This document shows, in pieces, positions 36,827-44,929 of a stretch of DNA of 64,000 nt. The DNA lies in contig NZ_QQXL01000003.1 of the NCBI RefSeq assembly GCF_003640665.1, forward strand, positions 248,001 through 312,000, read 5' to 3'. Made by a program: the position numbers and the translations under genes. The DNA is from Galactobacter caseinivorans. GTDB taxonomy: Bacteria; Actinomycetota; Actinomycetes; Actinomycetales; Micrococcaceae. Under the pieces are notes generated by a model that saw only the letters and a list, made by a program, of their open reading frames with translations, was not told the origin of the DNA and did no database searches. Numbering within the stretch: position 1 is the first letter of the stretch; the number at the start of each line of letters is the position of its first letter.

Positions 36827-37083
36827 GGCGTATCCGGGGTCGTCGTGAGACGATTCTGGTGGGGCACCGCCCCACACTGAAGGAACAGCAGTACCAGCAA
36901 TAAACACAAGCAAACACCGGCTACGGAGCCGGGCGCCGCACGCGCGTGTGGTCCTCGGTAGTGGCCTTCGGTATCCCCTCGCCTTGCATGGCGGGGGAGC
37001 GGACCGCGGGCCTCGATCGAGCACCCGCAAGGCGTCACTTGCGTCCGGAATCTCCGTGCCAACGAACAGAAACGGAGGCACCC
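36827..37083 (+). other. pnp leader region, no gene
   Basis: This stretch completes the 298-bp gap before pnp. It contains a G-U-containing stem near 36977-36999 (CCCCTCGCC with GGCGGGGG), a plausible processing site for PNPase autoregulation as known for E. coli pnp. No coding frame with a ribosome site is seen. Confidence 0.4.
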
Positions 37084-39321
37084 GTGGAGGGTACCGACAT
37101 CCAGTTCGCTGAAGCAGTCATCGACAACGGTCGATTCGGTCAGCGCACCATTCGCTTTGAGACGGGCCGTCTGGCCCAACAGGCCGCTGGCTCCGCCATG
37201 GTCTACCTGGACGATGACACGTCCATGCTGTCCGCCACCACGGCAGGCAAGCACCCCCGCGAGGGCTTCGACTTCTTCCCCCTGACGGTGGACGTCGAGG
37301 AGCGCATGTACGCCGCGGGCAAGATCCCCGGCTCCTTCTTCCGCCGCGAGGGCCGTCCCTCGACCGAGGCCATCCTGGCGTGCCGCCTGATGGACCGCCC
37401 GCTGCGTCCCGCCTTCGTGAAGGGCCTGCGCAACGAGGTTCAGGTCGTCGTGATGATCACCTCGATGAACCCGGATGACTACTACGACGTCGTGGCGATC
37501 AACGCCTCCTCGATGTCCACGCAGCTCTCCGGCCTGCCCTTCTCCGGCCCCATCGGTGGCGTCCGCGTCGCCCTGGTCAACGACGGCAACGGTGACCAGT
37601 GGGTCGCCTTCCCGACCAAGACCCAGCTGGAAAGCGCCGTGTTCAACATGGTCGTGGCCGGCCGAATCGCCGGAGACGACGTGGCGATCATGATGGTGGA
37701 GGCCGGCGCGACCGACCACGCCTGGGACCTGATCAAGAACCAGGGCCACACCGCCCCCACCGAAGAGGTTGTGGCAGAGGGCCTCGAGGCCGCTAAGCCC
37801 TTCATCAAGGTGCTCGTGGAGGCCCAGGCTGACCTGGCCTCCCGCGCCGCGAAGCCGGCCAAGGAATTCCCGGTCTTCAAGGACTTCCAGGATGACGCCT
37901 ACCAGGCCGTCTCCGCCTTCGCGAGCGCCAAGCTGACGGAGATCTTCCAGATCGCCGACAAGCAGGACCGCGACGTGGCCTCTGACGAGTTCAAGGCCGA
38001 GGTGCTGGGCAAGTTCGCCGCAGATGGTGCCGAGTTCGAGGGGCGCGACTCCGAGATCTCCAAGGCCTTCGGTGCCGTCACCAAGCACGTGGTGCGCCAG
38101 CGCATCCTCTCGGATCAGATCCGCATCGACGGCCGCGGCCTGACGGACATCCGTCGCCTGCTCGCCGAGGTTGAGGTGCTGCCGCGCGTGCACGGCTCCG
38201 CCATCTTCGAGCGCGGCGAGACCCAGATCATGGGCGTCACCACGCTGAACATGCTCAAGATGGAGCAGCAGATCGATTCCCTCTCCCCGGAGAAGGCGAA
38301 GCGCTACATGCACCACTACAACTTCCCGCCGTTCTCCACGGGCGAGACCGGCCGCGTCGGCTCCCCGAAGCGCCGCGAAATTGGTCACGGCGCCCTCGCA
38401 GAGCGCGCCCTGGTTCCGGTGCTGCCGACCCGCGAGGAATTCCCCTACGCGATTCGCCAGGTCTCCGAGGCGCTGAGCTCCAACGGCTCCACCTCCATGG
38501 GATCCGTGTGTGCCTCCACGTTGTCCATGTACAACGCCGGTGTGCCGCTGAAGGCCCCCGTGGCCGGCATCGCCATGGGCCTGGTCTCCGACACCGTTGA
38601 TGGTCAGACCCGCTACGCGGCCCTGACGGACATCCTCGGTGCCGAGGACGCCATGGGTGACATGGACTTCAAGGTCGCCGGTACGCCGGAGTTCGTGACC
38701 GCCATTCAGCTGGATACCAAGCTGGACGGCATCCCCGCCTCCGTGCTGGCCGCCGCGCTGAAGCAGGCCCGCGAGGCCCGCCTGCACATCCTGGACGTCA
38801 TCACCTCCGTGATTGACGAGCCGGATGAGATGTCGCAGTTTGCCCCGCGCATCATCTCCGTGAAGATCCCCGTGGATAAGATCGGCGAGGTCATTGGCCC
38901 CAAGGGCAAGATGATCAACCAGATCCAGGAGGACACCGGCGCCGACATCTCGATCGAGGATGACGGCACCGTGTTGATCGGCGCGACGTCCGGCGAGGCC
39001 GCCGACGCAGCCCGCTCCGCCGTGAACGCGATCGCCAACCCGCAGGTTCCCGAGGTGGGCGAGCGCTACCTCGGCACCGTGGTGAAGCTGACCACGTTTG
39101 GCGCCTTCGTGTCCCTGACCCCGGGCAAGGACGGCCTGCTGCACGTCACCGAGCTGCGCAAGCTCAACGACGGCAAGCGCGTCGACGACGTCGAGGACGT
39201 TGTCTCCGTTGGCCAGCGTATCCAGGTGGAAATCACCAAGGTTGATGATCGCGGCAAGCTCTCGCTCGCCCCGGTCGTGGCCGAGGACGCGGCGGATAAC
39301 GCCGAGAGCTCCGAGGGCTGA
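37084..39321 (+). CDS. pnp: Polyribonucleotide nucleotidyltransferase (PNPase)
   Basis: The 745-residue exoribonuclease degrades RNA 3'-5' with phosphate. It has two RNase PH domains (about 15-150 and 340-560; [25 protein letters not shown] in the first; the second has [23 protein letters not shown]), an alpha-helical linker, a KH domain ([21 protein letters not shown] near 600) and an S1 domain ([26 protein letters not shown] near 665). The GTG at 37084 follows GGAGG. The M16 peptidase follows 1 nt after the stop, as in many Gram-positives. Confidence 0.96.
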   Translation: MEGTDIQFAEAVIDNGRFGQRTIRFETGRLAQQAAGSAMVYLDDDTSMLSATTAGKHPREGFDFFPLTVDVEERMYAAGKIPGSFFRREGRPSTEAILACRLMDRPLRPAFVKGLRNEVQVVVMITSMNPDDYYDVVAINASSMSTQLSGLPFSGPIGGVRVALVNDGNGDQWVAFPTKTQLESAVFNMVVAGRIAGDDVAIMMVEAGATDHAWDLIKNQGHTAPTEEVVAEGLEAAKPFIKVLVEAQADLASRAAKPAKEFPVFKDFQDDAYQAVSAFASAKLTEIFQIADKQDRDVASDEFKAEVLGKFAADGAEFEGRDSEISKAFGAVTKHVVRQRILSDQIRIDGRGLTDIRRLLAEVEVLPRVHGSAIFERGETQIMGVTTLNMLKMEQQIDSLSPEKAKRYMHHYNFPPFSTGETGRVGSPKRREIGHGALAERALVPVLPTREEFPYAIRQVSEALSSNGSTSMGSVCASTLSMYNAGVPLKAPVAGIAMGLVSDTVDGQTRYAALTDILGAEDAMGDMDFKVAGTPEFVTAIQLDTKLDGIPASVLAAALKQAREARLHILDVITSVIDEPDEMSQFAPRIISVKIPVDKIGEVIGPKGKMINQIQEDTGADISIEDDGTVLIGATSGEAADAARSAVNAIANPQVPEVGERYLGTVVKLTTFGAFVSLTPGKDGLLHVTELRKLNDGKRVDDVEDVVSVGQRIQVEITKVDDRGKLSLAPVVAEDAADNAESSEG

Positions 39322-39322
39322 C

Positions 39323-40708
39323 ATGGCGGTGATCCCCCTGCCCCTGACCGGCACCGGGATCACCCCGAACGCAGGGCGCGCCTCCTCTTCTGGGGGGCGC
39401 GCCCTTGCGCAAACAGGGGTGACCCAGGAAGTGCTGGTCCACGAGGACGGCTCGCGCGTGATGCGCAGCGTGCTGCCCGGTGGCGTGCGAGTGTTGACGG
39501 AATCCATGCCCGGCGTGCAGTCGGCGTCGGTGGGGTTCTGGGTTGGCGTGGGTTCACGCGATGAGGAGCCGGGAATGCACGGCTCCACCCATTTCCTGGA
39601 GCACCTGCTGTTTAAGGGCACCAAGAAGCGCTCCGCGCTGGACATTGCCTTGGCCTTTGACGAGGTGGGCGGCGAGTCAAACGCGGCCACCGCCAAGGAA
39701 TCCACGTGCTACTACGCCCGCGTCCTTGGGACGGATCTGCCCATGGCCATCGCGACCATTGGCGACATGGTGACCTCCGCGCGCCTCACGGATGAGGACC
39801 TGGAGCAGGAACGTGGCGTGATCCTGGAGGAGTTGGCGATGGATGCCGATGATCCCACGGACCTGGCCCACGAGCGCTTCACGGAGCTGGTCCTTGGCCA
39901 GCACGCCCTTGGCCGTCCCATCGGCGGCACGCCGGAGGACATCAACAACACCAAGGCGCAGGCCGTGCGGGAGCACTACCAGCTGCATTACACCCCGCGC
40001 ACGCTCGTGGTGACCGCGGCGGGAGCCGTGGATCATGCTGAGGTCTGTGAGCAGGTCATGCAGGCGTTGGTAAACGGCGGATGGGATCTGCAAGAGGGCG
40101 TCGCGCCGCAGGCGCGCCGCACGCTTGAGGCCTCCACCATCACCCCGGCGACTGGCGAGCATGTCATTCGCCGCGACGTCGAGCAGGCAAATGTGCTGCT
40201 GGGCGTGCCGGGGCTCATCGCCCTGGATGAGCGTCGCTATGCGCTGGGCGTGCTGAACACGGTGCTGGGCGGGGGCATGTCCTCGCGGCTGTTCCAGCGC
40301 GTGCGTGAGCAGCGGGGTCTGGCGTATTCCACCTACTCCTTCACGGGCTCGTACACGGATGCCGGGTACTTTGGCCTCTACGCCGGGTGTTCCCCGGCCA
40401 AGGTGCGCCAGGTGCTTGACCTGTTGGGGGCCGAGTTTGATGAGATCGCGGCCAACGGCATCACGGAGCATGAGCACCGTGTGGCCCTGGGGCAGCTGGC
40501 CGGCGGGCGTGTGCTCTCTGGCGAGGACCACGGGGCGCGCATGTCACGCCTGGGTGGCGCCGAGCTGATCACGGGCGAGTATCACGACCTGGACGAGACG
40601 CTGCGGCGGATCCGCGCGGTGACGCGTGAGCAGGTGCAGGACGTGGCTCGCGAGCTCGCGGCCCGCCCGCGCACCGCGGTGGTCGTGGGGCCCTTCGACT
40701 CGATCTGA
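39323..40708 (+). CDS. M16 family zinc metallopeptidase
   Basis: The 461-residue protein resembles the mitochondrial processing peptidase beta-like M16B group. The inverted zinc motif HxxEH is present as HFLEH at residues 90-94, with the distal glutamate in RGVILEELAMD near 170. The second half carries GGGMSSRLFQRVREQRGLAYS (the R-x-Y-like motif). The N-terminal 35 residues are a low-complexity extension. The gene directly follows pnp and is probably co-transcribed. Substrate unknown. Confidence 0.9.
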   Translation: MAVIPLPLTGTGITPNAGRASSSGGRALAQTGVTQEVLVHEDGSRVMRSVLPGGVRVLTESMPGVQSASVGFWVGVGSRDEEPGMHGSTHFLEHLLFKGTKKRSALDIALAFDEVGGESNAATAKESTCYYARVLGTDLPMAIATIGDMVTSARLTDEDLEQERGVILEELAMDADDPTDLAHERFTELVLGQHALGRPIGGTPEDINNTKAQAVREHYQLHYTPRTLVVTAAGAVDHAEVCEQVMQALVNGGWDLQEGVAPQARRTLEASTITPATGEHVIRRDVEQANVLLGVPGLIALDERRYALGVLNTVLGGGMSSRLFQRVREQRGLAYSTYSFTGSYTDAGYFGLYAGCSPAKVRQVLDLLGAEFDEIAANGITEHEHRVALGQLAGGRVLSGEDHGARMSRLGGAELITGEYHDLDETLRRIRAVTREQVQDVARELAARPRTAVVVGPFDSI

Positions 40709-40749
40709 GTCGGGGTCGGAGTTGGGGGGCGGCAGTGGAAGGGGGAGGC

Positions 40750-42036
40750 ATGGAGGAGTTGGGACTGCTCGACGACGCTGGGTTGCGTCGGTGGGCCCGC
40801 GAGCACGGCGGCGAGGCCGCCGCGTTGCTCGCGGCCTCCATGCGTGGCTCCCGCGGGGCCGCGGGGGAGTTTGCCTCGGCCCTTGAACACCTCTCACCGT
40901 CGCGTCGGCGTGCCGATGTCGCGACGGTGGCCGGGCTCTGGTTCGCGCTCCCGCTGGGGCTGCGCCAGGAATGGACGGTGCGCTATCCGGGGGTGATCGG
41001 GCCGCTGAACGGCGTGGACTTCCCCAGCCGGGTGCGCGCCAACATCATCGTGGCCGCAGGACTGCTGCACCAGCTGACCGCTGAGGCAGAGGATGCCAAG
41101 AGCCGGGGGTTCTGGGGCACGCTGCGCCGCGGATTGCGGGCGGCTTTTCGGGTGGGGCACGTGCGGCGCCAGCTGGATGGCCTGCACCAGGCGGTGCACC
41201 GCGAGGACGCACCGATCCAACTGCTCTTTGCCTCTGATGAGGCGGATGGTCAGTTTGTGGTCCTCTCCGGCGAGCTCTCTGATGCGACGAGGACCGTTGC
41301 CGTCATGGTGCCCGGCACGCTGACCTACGGCAATCACCTGGCCATGAACATTGGGCGCCTGCGTGATGTGGATGGGCGCGAGGTGCACCCGGACACTGCC
41401 GTGGGTTTGTATTGGCAGGGCACCGAGTTCCCGCGCTTTGTCACGGACAATGCGGATCGGCGGTTTAATCGCGCCGCCCGCGAGCGCCTCTCGGCCTTTG
41501 ACGCCGCCCTGGATCTTGAGGCGGAACGGGTCTGCACGCCCGGCGCCGCGCCGGCCCCGCAGACCTACATTGGCCACAGCTATGGGGCCAGCGCCATCGG
41601 CTCCGCCGAGTCCCTCGGCGAGGGGCTCACGCTTGATCGGCTGGTGTACGTGGGTGCTCCAGGGACCGGGTTTCAGGTTGATCTTCCCGCGGACACCGCC
41701 AATCCGGACGCCGATCGCTACGCCCTGGTGGCCCCGGCGGATCTCACACCCTGGCTGGGTGGCGCGCTCTTTGGCCGGGCCCTTGGCGGGGATCCGGTGC
41801 GGGAGATGGGGGCCGTCCGGTTGGAGACGGGGTTCCTTGATCATGCCGGGCGCCGTCAGCGGCTGGTGAGTCACAACGACTACCTGCGCGGTGGCTCCAC
41901 GTCCGCGCTGAACATCCGCGCCGTGGTCCTTGGCCAGCGCACGCTTCCCGCTGTGGTGGGGCGCCCGTGGCCGTGGGGGCGCATCTCCGACCGCCGCCTG
42001 GCACGCCGCATCAATGGCCTGCGCCTGCCGCGTTAG
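40750..42036 (+). CDS. DUF1023 alpha/beta hydrolase
   Basis: The 428-residue protein has the DUF1023 hallmarks: an N-terminal helical part with LWFALPLGLRQEWTVRYPGVIGPLNGVDFPSRVRANIIVAAGLL (residues about 55-105; the family's 'hP-IGNLDGVP-RdxAN' motif) and a hydrolase core with VMVPGTLTYGNH and the nucleophile elbow GHSYGAS near residue 275. No signal peptide. DUF1023 proteins in actinobacteria often occur beside WXG100/LXG-type or polymorphic-toxin genes. The ATG at 40750 follows GGGGGAGGC. Two paralogous unknown proteins follow in the same direction, suggesting one functional unit. Confidence 0.8.
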   Translation: MEELGLLDDAGLRRWAREHGGEAAALLAASMRGSRGAAGEFASALEHLSPSRRRADVATVAGLWFALPLGLRQEWTVRYPGVIGPLNGVDFPSRVRANIIVAAGLLHQLTAEAEDAKSRGFWGTLRRGLRAAFRVGHVRRQLDGLHQAVHREDAPIQLLFASDEADGQFVVLSGELSDATRTVAVMVPGTLTYGNHLAMNIGRLRDVDGREVHPDTAVGLYWQGTEFPRFVTDNADRRFNRAARERLSAFDAALDLEAERVCTPGAAPAPQTYIGHSYGASAIGSAESLGEGLTLDRLVYVGAPGTGFQVDLPADTANPDADRYALVAPADLTPWLGGALFGRALGGDPVREMGAVRLETGFLDHAGRRQRLVSHNDYLRGGSTSALNIRAVVLGQRTLPAVVGRPWPWGRISDRRLARRINGLRLPR

Positions 42037-42084
42037 CGCACAAAAAACAGCGGGGTGACAGCTTGCTGTGCAACGATTCCCCAC

Positions 42085-43215
42085 ATGAGATCTTTCCCGG
42101 CGCGCCCCCTGGCGGTGGGCGAATGTGTCGACAGCGTGAACCTGCCCGTCCTGGCGGAGGCGGAGCCCGGATCCGGCGTGATGCGCCGGCGCCAGGCGGT
42201 GGTCCGGCCCGAGTGGGCCCTGGATGGCGTCCGCCTGCGGGACATGGTGGGGGAGCCCGGCTGGGTCTTTGTGGGGGAGGGCGTGTGGGAAGAGGCCGTC
42301 CTTGACCCGCTGGAGTCTTCGGTAGTGACGGACGGCGCGTGGGTGGATGAGGATTGGCGGCTGCGCGCCTACCAAACGTTGCTTGGCCGCAGCCCCGGGC
42401 AGGCTCGCTGGTTCCCACTGGGGTTGGTGCCGCTGCTGGGGCCGGGCGGCGAGGAGCCGGGGCCTGCAGTCGCAGATCCGGGCCAAGGCTCCTACTTGGC
42501 GGTGCGGGTCGTGCCCGACGGCGCGGGGGTGCGCTGGTCGGAGCTCCGGCGGGTTGACCTGGTGTCGGGTTCGGGACGGGACGGCTCATGGTCCCCAGAG
42601 CTTGGCCCCAATCTGCTGGCCGCCTCGGTGCCGTGGACCCGCGAAGAACTCTCGGCGGAGCTGCTCCGAGCGGCCCAGCATCGGGCCAGCGCGCTGCCCA
42701 CCGGTGTGCCTGGGGTCCCGCATGTCCCCGACGCGCAGGCCCGGGATCGCTCCTGGGTACGGGCGTGGGATAGCGACGCGTATCGGCTACACCGCACCGC
42801 CCGGCGTAATCGGGAGGACCCGACTATGCGCTGGCAGCAACCGCAGCGAGACGCCTTTCAGGCCGAATGCGCTGCGGCGGATCCGCTGCGTCTTGGAGTG
42901 GGCGGTCAGCTGGTGGACCGCCACAGCTATGAGGGCTGCCGCGCGGACCTGGAGGAGTTGCTGCCCTTCTCCGCGATCATGACGGGCGGCACCGCGTTGC
43001 TGCGCGACTACTTTGAGCAGGTCTGGGGATTCGAACCGGATGCAGCGGGCTTGCGTCAGGTGATGCAGCGCCTGGAATTGGTGCCGCGGCAGCTCGAGAG
43101 CTGGGACGAGGCTCCGGTGGATGCGGACGACGCTTCTCAAGGCGGCCGGGAAGGCTGGGGCGGAAGGATGCGGCGCTGGTTGCGGCGCCCGCAGCGTCGA
43201 GAGGGCAAGAATTGA
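42085..43215 (+). CDS. Unknown protein, member A of a tandem paralog pair
   Basis: The 376-residue protein has no signal peptide or recognised domain. It shares with the next protein a central beta-rich segment (SYLAVRVVPDGAGVRWSEL) and a C-terminal module: DPLRLGVGGQLVDRHSYEG, then DLEELLPFSAIM, then YFEQVWGFEPDAAGLRQVMQRLEL. The C-terminal tail is basic (RRWLRRPQRREGK). The ATG at 42085 gives MRSFPARPL. It lies 48 bp after the DUF1023 gene. Conserved tandem duplication next to a DUF1023 hydrolase resembles effector/immunity arrangements, but this is inference only. Confidence 0.65.
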   Translation: MRSFPARPLAVGECVDSVNLPVLAEAEPGSGVMRRRQAVVRPEWALDGVRLRDMVGEPGWVFVGEGVWEEAVLDPLESSVVTDGAWVDEDWRLRAYQTLLGRSPGQARWFPLGLVPLLGPGGEEPGPAVADPGQGSYLAVRVVPDGAGVRWSELRRVDLVSGSGRDGSWSPELGPNLLAASVPWTREELSAELLRAAQHRASALPTGVPGVPHVPDAQARDRSWVRAWDSDAYRLHRTARRNREDPTMRWQQPQRDAFQAECAAADPLRLGVGGQLVDRHSYEGCRADLEELLPFSAIMTGGTALLRDYFEQVWGFEPDAAGLRQVMQRLELVPRQLESWDEAPVDADDASQGGREGWGGRMRRWLRRPQRREGKN

Positions 43216-43225
43216 GCGGCCGGAC

Positions 43226-44158
43226 GTGAGCGCAGCCGAACAGCGGGTTAACCGCCTGGGCATGGCGAAGATGGTGGTCTCGACCGTGCATCAGGTTGGA
43301 GGCACCCTGTGCCGGGTGCCAAGCACCGAGCTGGTCCCCACCCTGGATGGAACAAGGTTGGGCGCGGCACTGGGCGAGGATCGCGGCTCGGGTGGGTTCA
43401 TGCTGGACTTTTTCGACACCCTGGGTGAGACCCACGAGGAAGCGGTCGAGGAGGATGCTGGTGGTTGGGCCGGCGCCGCCCGGCTCAGCTCGCAGGCGAA
43501 GGAGCTTCCGGGCCTTCCGCCGGGGTTCGCCGTCCTCTTCATGTGCCCCTGTGGGGATCCACACGACGGGAGCGTCGGCGTGAAAATCACCGTGGCGCCA
43601 AGCACGGTCACGTGGAGCGAGCCCACCGAAGTCCGGCCCGATTGGTCCGCGCAAGATCCCTTAGAGACGTGGGAACTCGTTCCGAGGCCCAGCGAGTGCT
43701 GGCGCTTCGACAGGGACGACTACGACGCGTGGGTTGCGAGCTACGTGCGGGCGGTGAACATCCGAGACGAAGAGTTCGTCGATCCTTTCGACGCGCCAGA
43801 CGGCAACGTGCGCTGGGACGACGGCCTCGGCCTGACCGAACGGTCCTGGCTCACCATCCGAAACGCCCTCACGTTCAGTGAGACGTCTCTTTCGTGGTCT
43901 ACGGAACTGTGGGATCAGCTCTCCGCTGCGCTCGTGGCGGAGGATCCGCTCAATCTGTGGGAGGTCGGCGACGTGCTGGACAAGAGCTATGAAGGCGCGG
44001 TCAGGGACTTATCCAACCGCATCCCTGCCCGTCGCTTCCTCGCCGACCCGCTGCACTGGATGGCCCCCTATTTTGAGCAAGTGTGGGACCGCCCAGCGGA
44101 CCGGGACGCGTTGCGCCGCGTGGCGGCGCGCCTTGGAAGCGGCCCCGCGGGGAACTAG
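43226..44158 (+). CDS. Unknown protein, member B of a tandem paralog pair
   Basis: The 310-residue protein (GTG at 43226; ATG at 43262 is the alternative) is paralogous to the preceding one. Shared features in order: LDGTRLG near the N-terminus, a strand-rich middle (GSVGVKITVAPSTVTWSEP), then DPLNLWEVGDVLDKSYEG, DLSNRIPARRFL and YFEQVWDRPADRDALRRVAARLG. It is acidic overall and probably cytoplasmic. It starts 10 nt after the previous stop and is followed 87 nt later by luxS. Function unknown. Confidence 0.65.
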   Translation: MSAAEQRVNRLGMAKMVVSTVHQVGGTLCRVPSTELVPTLDGTRLGAALGEDRGSGGFMLDFFDTLGETHEEAVEEDAGGWAGAARLSSQAKELPGLPPGFAVLFMCPCGDPHDGSVGVKITVAPSTVTWSEPTEVRPDWSAQDPLETWELVPRPSECWRFDRDDYDAWVASYVRAVNIRDEEFVDPFDAPDGNVRWDDGLGLTERSWLTIRNALTFSETSLSWSTELWDQLSAALVAEDPLNLWEVGDVLDKSYEGAVRDLSNRIPARRFLADPLHWMAPYFEQVWDRPADRDALRRVAARLGSGPAGN

Positions 44159-44245
44159 CGTTGCCCACAGGCCCCGGCCACACGCCGTCGGGCATCAGCA
44201 ACGCCAACGCACCATTCATGACGACGCACGATGCGAGGAGAAATC

Positions 44246-44737
44246 ATGGCCGAGAAGGTCGACATGGCAGAGGTCGAGAGTTTCGCGTTGGACCACACGG
44301 CGGTCAAGGCGCCGTACGTGCGGCTGATCGCGGTGGAGCACGGGCCGGCCGGCGGCACCATCTCCAACTTCGATGTGCGCCTGGTGCAGCCCAATCACGA
44401 CTCCATCGAGACGGGCGGGCTGCACACCATTGAGCATCTGCTGGCTGGCCTGCTGCGCACTCGGCTGGAGGGCGTCATTGACTGCTCGCCGTTTGGGTGC
44501 CGCACCGGGTTCCACCTCATCTCCTGGGGCGAGCCGTCCGTGGAGGACGTGACGCGCGCCGTGAAGGGTGCGCTGGAGGAGATCGCTGAGTCCGTGACCT
44601 GGGAGGACGTGCCCGGCACCACCGCCATTAGCTGCGGCAACTACAAGGATCACTCGCTGCACTCGGCCAAGGAATGGTCCCGCCAGATCCTCGCGGAGGG
44701 GCTGTCCACGGACGCTTTTGTTCGCCGCGAGATCTGA
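44246..44737 (+). CDS. luxS: S-ribosylhomocysteine lyase LuxS
   Basis: The 163-residue enzyme converts S-ribosylhomocysteine to homocysteine and DPD, the precursor of autoinducer-2, in the activated methyl cycle. The metal ligands are visible as H60 and H64 in HTIEH and the cysteine in [10 protein letters not shown]; the catalytic cysteine lies in FGCRTGFHL. Length is the family norm. The ATG at 44246 follows GAGGAG. Its last codons overlap a promoter-like sequence for the downstream thrS leader. Most actinobacteria use SAH hydrolase instead, so its presence is noteworthy. Confidence 0.95.
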   Translation: MAEKVDMAEVESFALDHTAVKAPYVRLIAVEHGPAGGTISNFDVRLVQPNHDSIETGGLHTIEHLLAGLLRTRLEGVIDCSPFGCRTGFHLISWGEPSVEDVTRAVKGALEEIAESVTWEDVPGTTAISCGNYKDHSLHSAKEWSRQILAEGLSTDAFVRREI

Positions 44738-44746
44738 GCGTATGGT
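44718..44746 (+). promoter_or_regulatory. Promoter of the thrS leader, inside the luxS 3' end
   Basis: TTGTTC (44718-44723), an exact 17-nt spacer and TATGGT (44741-44746). The leader-peptide ATG begins 7 nt after the -10, the geometry of a leaderless transcript. This promoter would uncouple thrS from luxS. Confidence 0.55.
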
Positions 44747-44753
44747 TTCCCAC

Positions 44754-44807
44754 ATGCTCAAGCACCAGTTCACGACCACGCCGGATTCCTTCCGGCGCGC
44801 CTCGTGA
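44754..44807 (+). CDS. Threonine-rich leader peptide of thrS
   Basis: The 17-codon frame MLKHQFTTTPDSFRRAS contains three consecutive Thr codons (ACG ACC ACG, 44772-44780). Its stop at 44805 lies about 27 nt before a Rho-independent terminator that precedes a threonyl-tRNA synthetase gene. This is the arrangement of ribosome-mediated attenuation: stalling at Thr codons when charged tRNA-Thr is scarce would free downstream RNA to form an antiterminator. An in-frame ATG at 44742, 4 nt after the luxS stop, would add MVSH. No Shine-Dalgarno is evident, which fits leaderless translation. Peptide expression is inferred, not shown. Confidence 0.6.
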   Translation: MLKHQFTTTPDSFRRAS

Positions 44808-44865
44808 TGCCTTAAGCACCAAGCTTCAACACGAGCCCCCGGGAGAGATCCCGGGGGCTTTGTTG
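44779..44865 (+). terminator. Attenuator region of thrS: competing hairpin and Rho-independent terminator
   Basis: Hairpin 1:2 is CGCCGGA (44779-44785) with TCCGGCG (44791-44797), inside the last codons of the leader peptide. The terminator is an 11-bp perfect stem, AGCCCCCGGGA (44834-44844) with 44849-44859, GAGA (GNRA) loop, followed by TTGTTGT. A possible antiterminator pairs CTCGTG (44801-44806) with CACGAG (44830-44835), probably extended by CCGG at 44792-44795 with CCGG at 44839-44842, blocking the terminator's 5' arm. The terminator itself is clear; the switching is inference. Confidence 0.65.
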
Positions 44866-44929
44866 TACCCGAGACTCCTCTCCCTGCGGCGCCCTTTCTA
44901 TTCAGCCTCAGCACCGCCAGGAGAGCACC

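Noticed and set aside
36823-39705. 960-codon antisense open frame across pnp
   Set aside because: It mirrors the codon bias of pnp; the protein is low-complexity His/Gly/Val-rich with no domain, while the sense strand is clearly pnp.
44738-44929. T-box riboswitch upstream of thrS
   Set aside because: No T-box core sequence (AGGGTGGNACCGCG-like) or specifier-loop architecture is visible; the short Thr-codon leader frame fits attenuation better.
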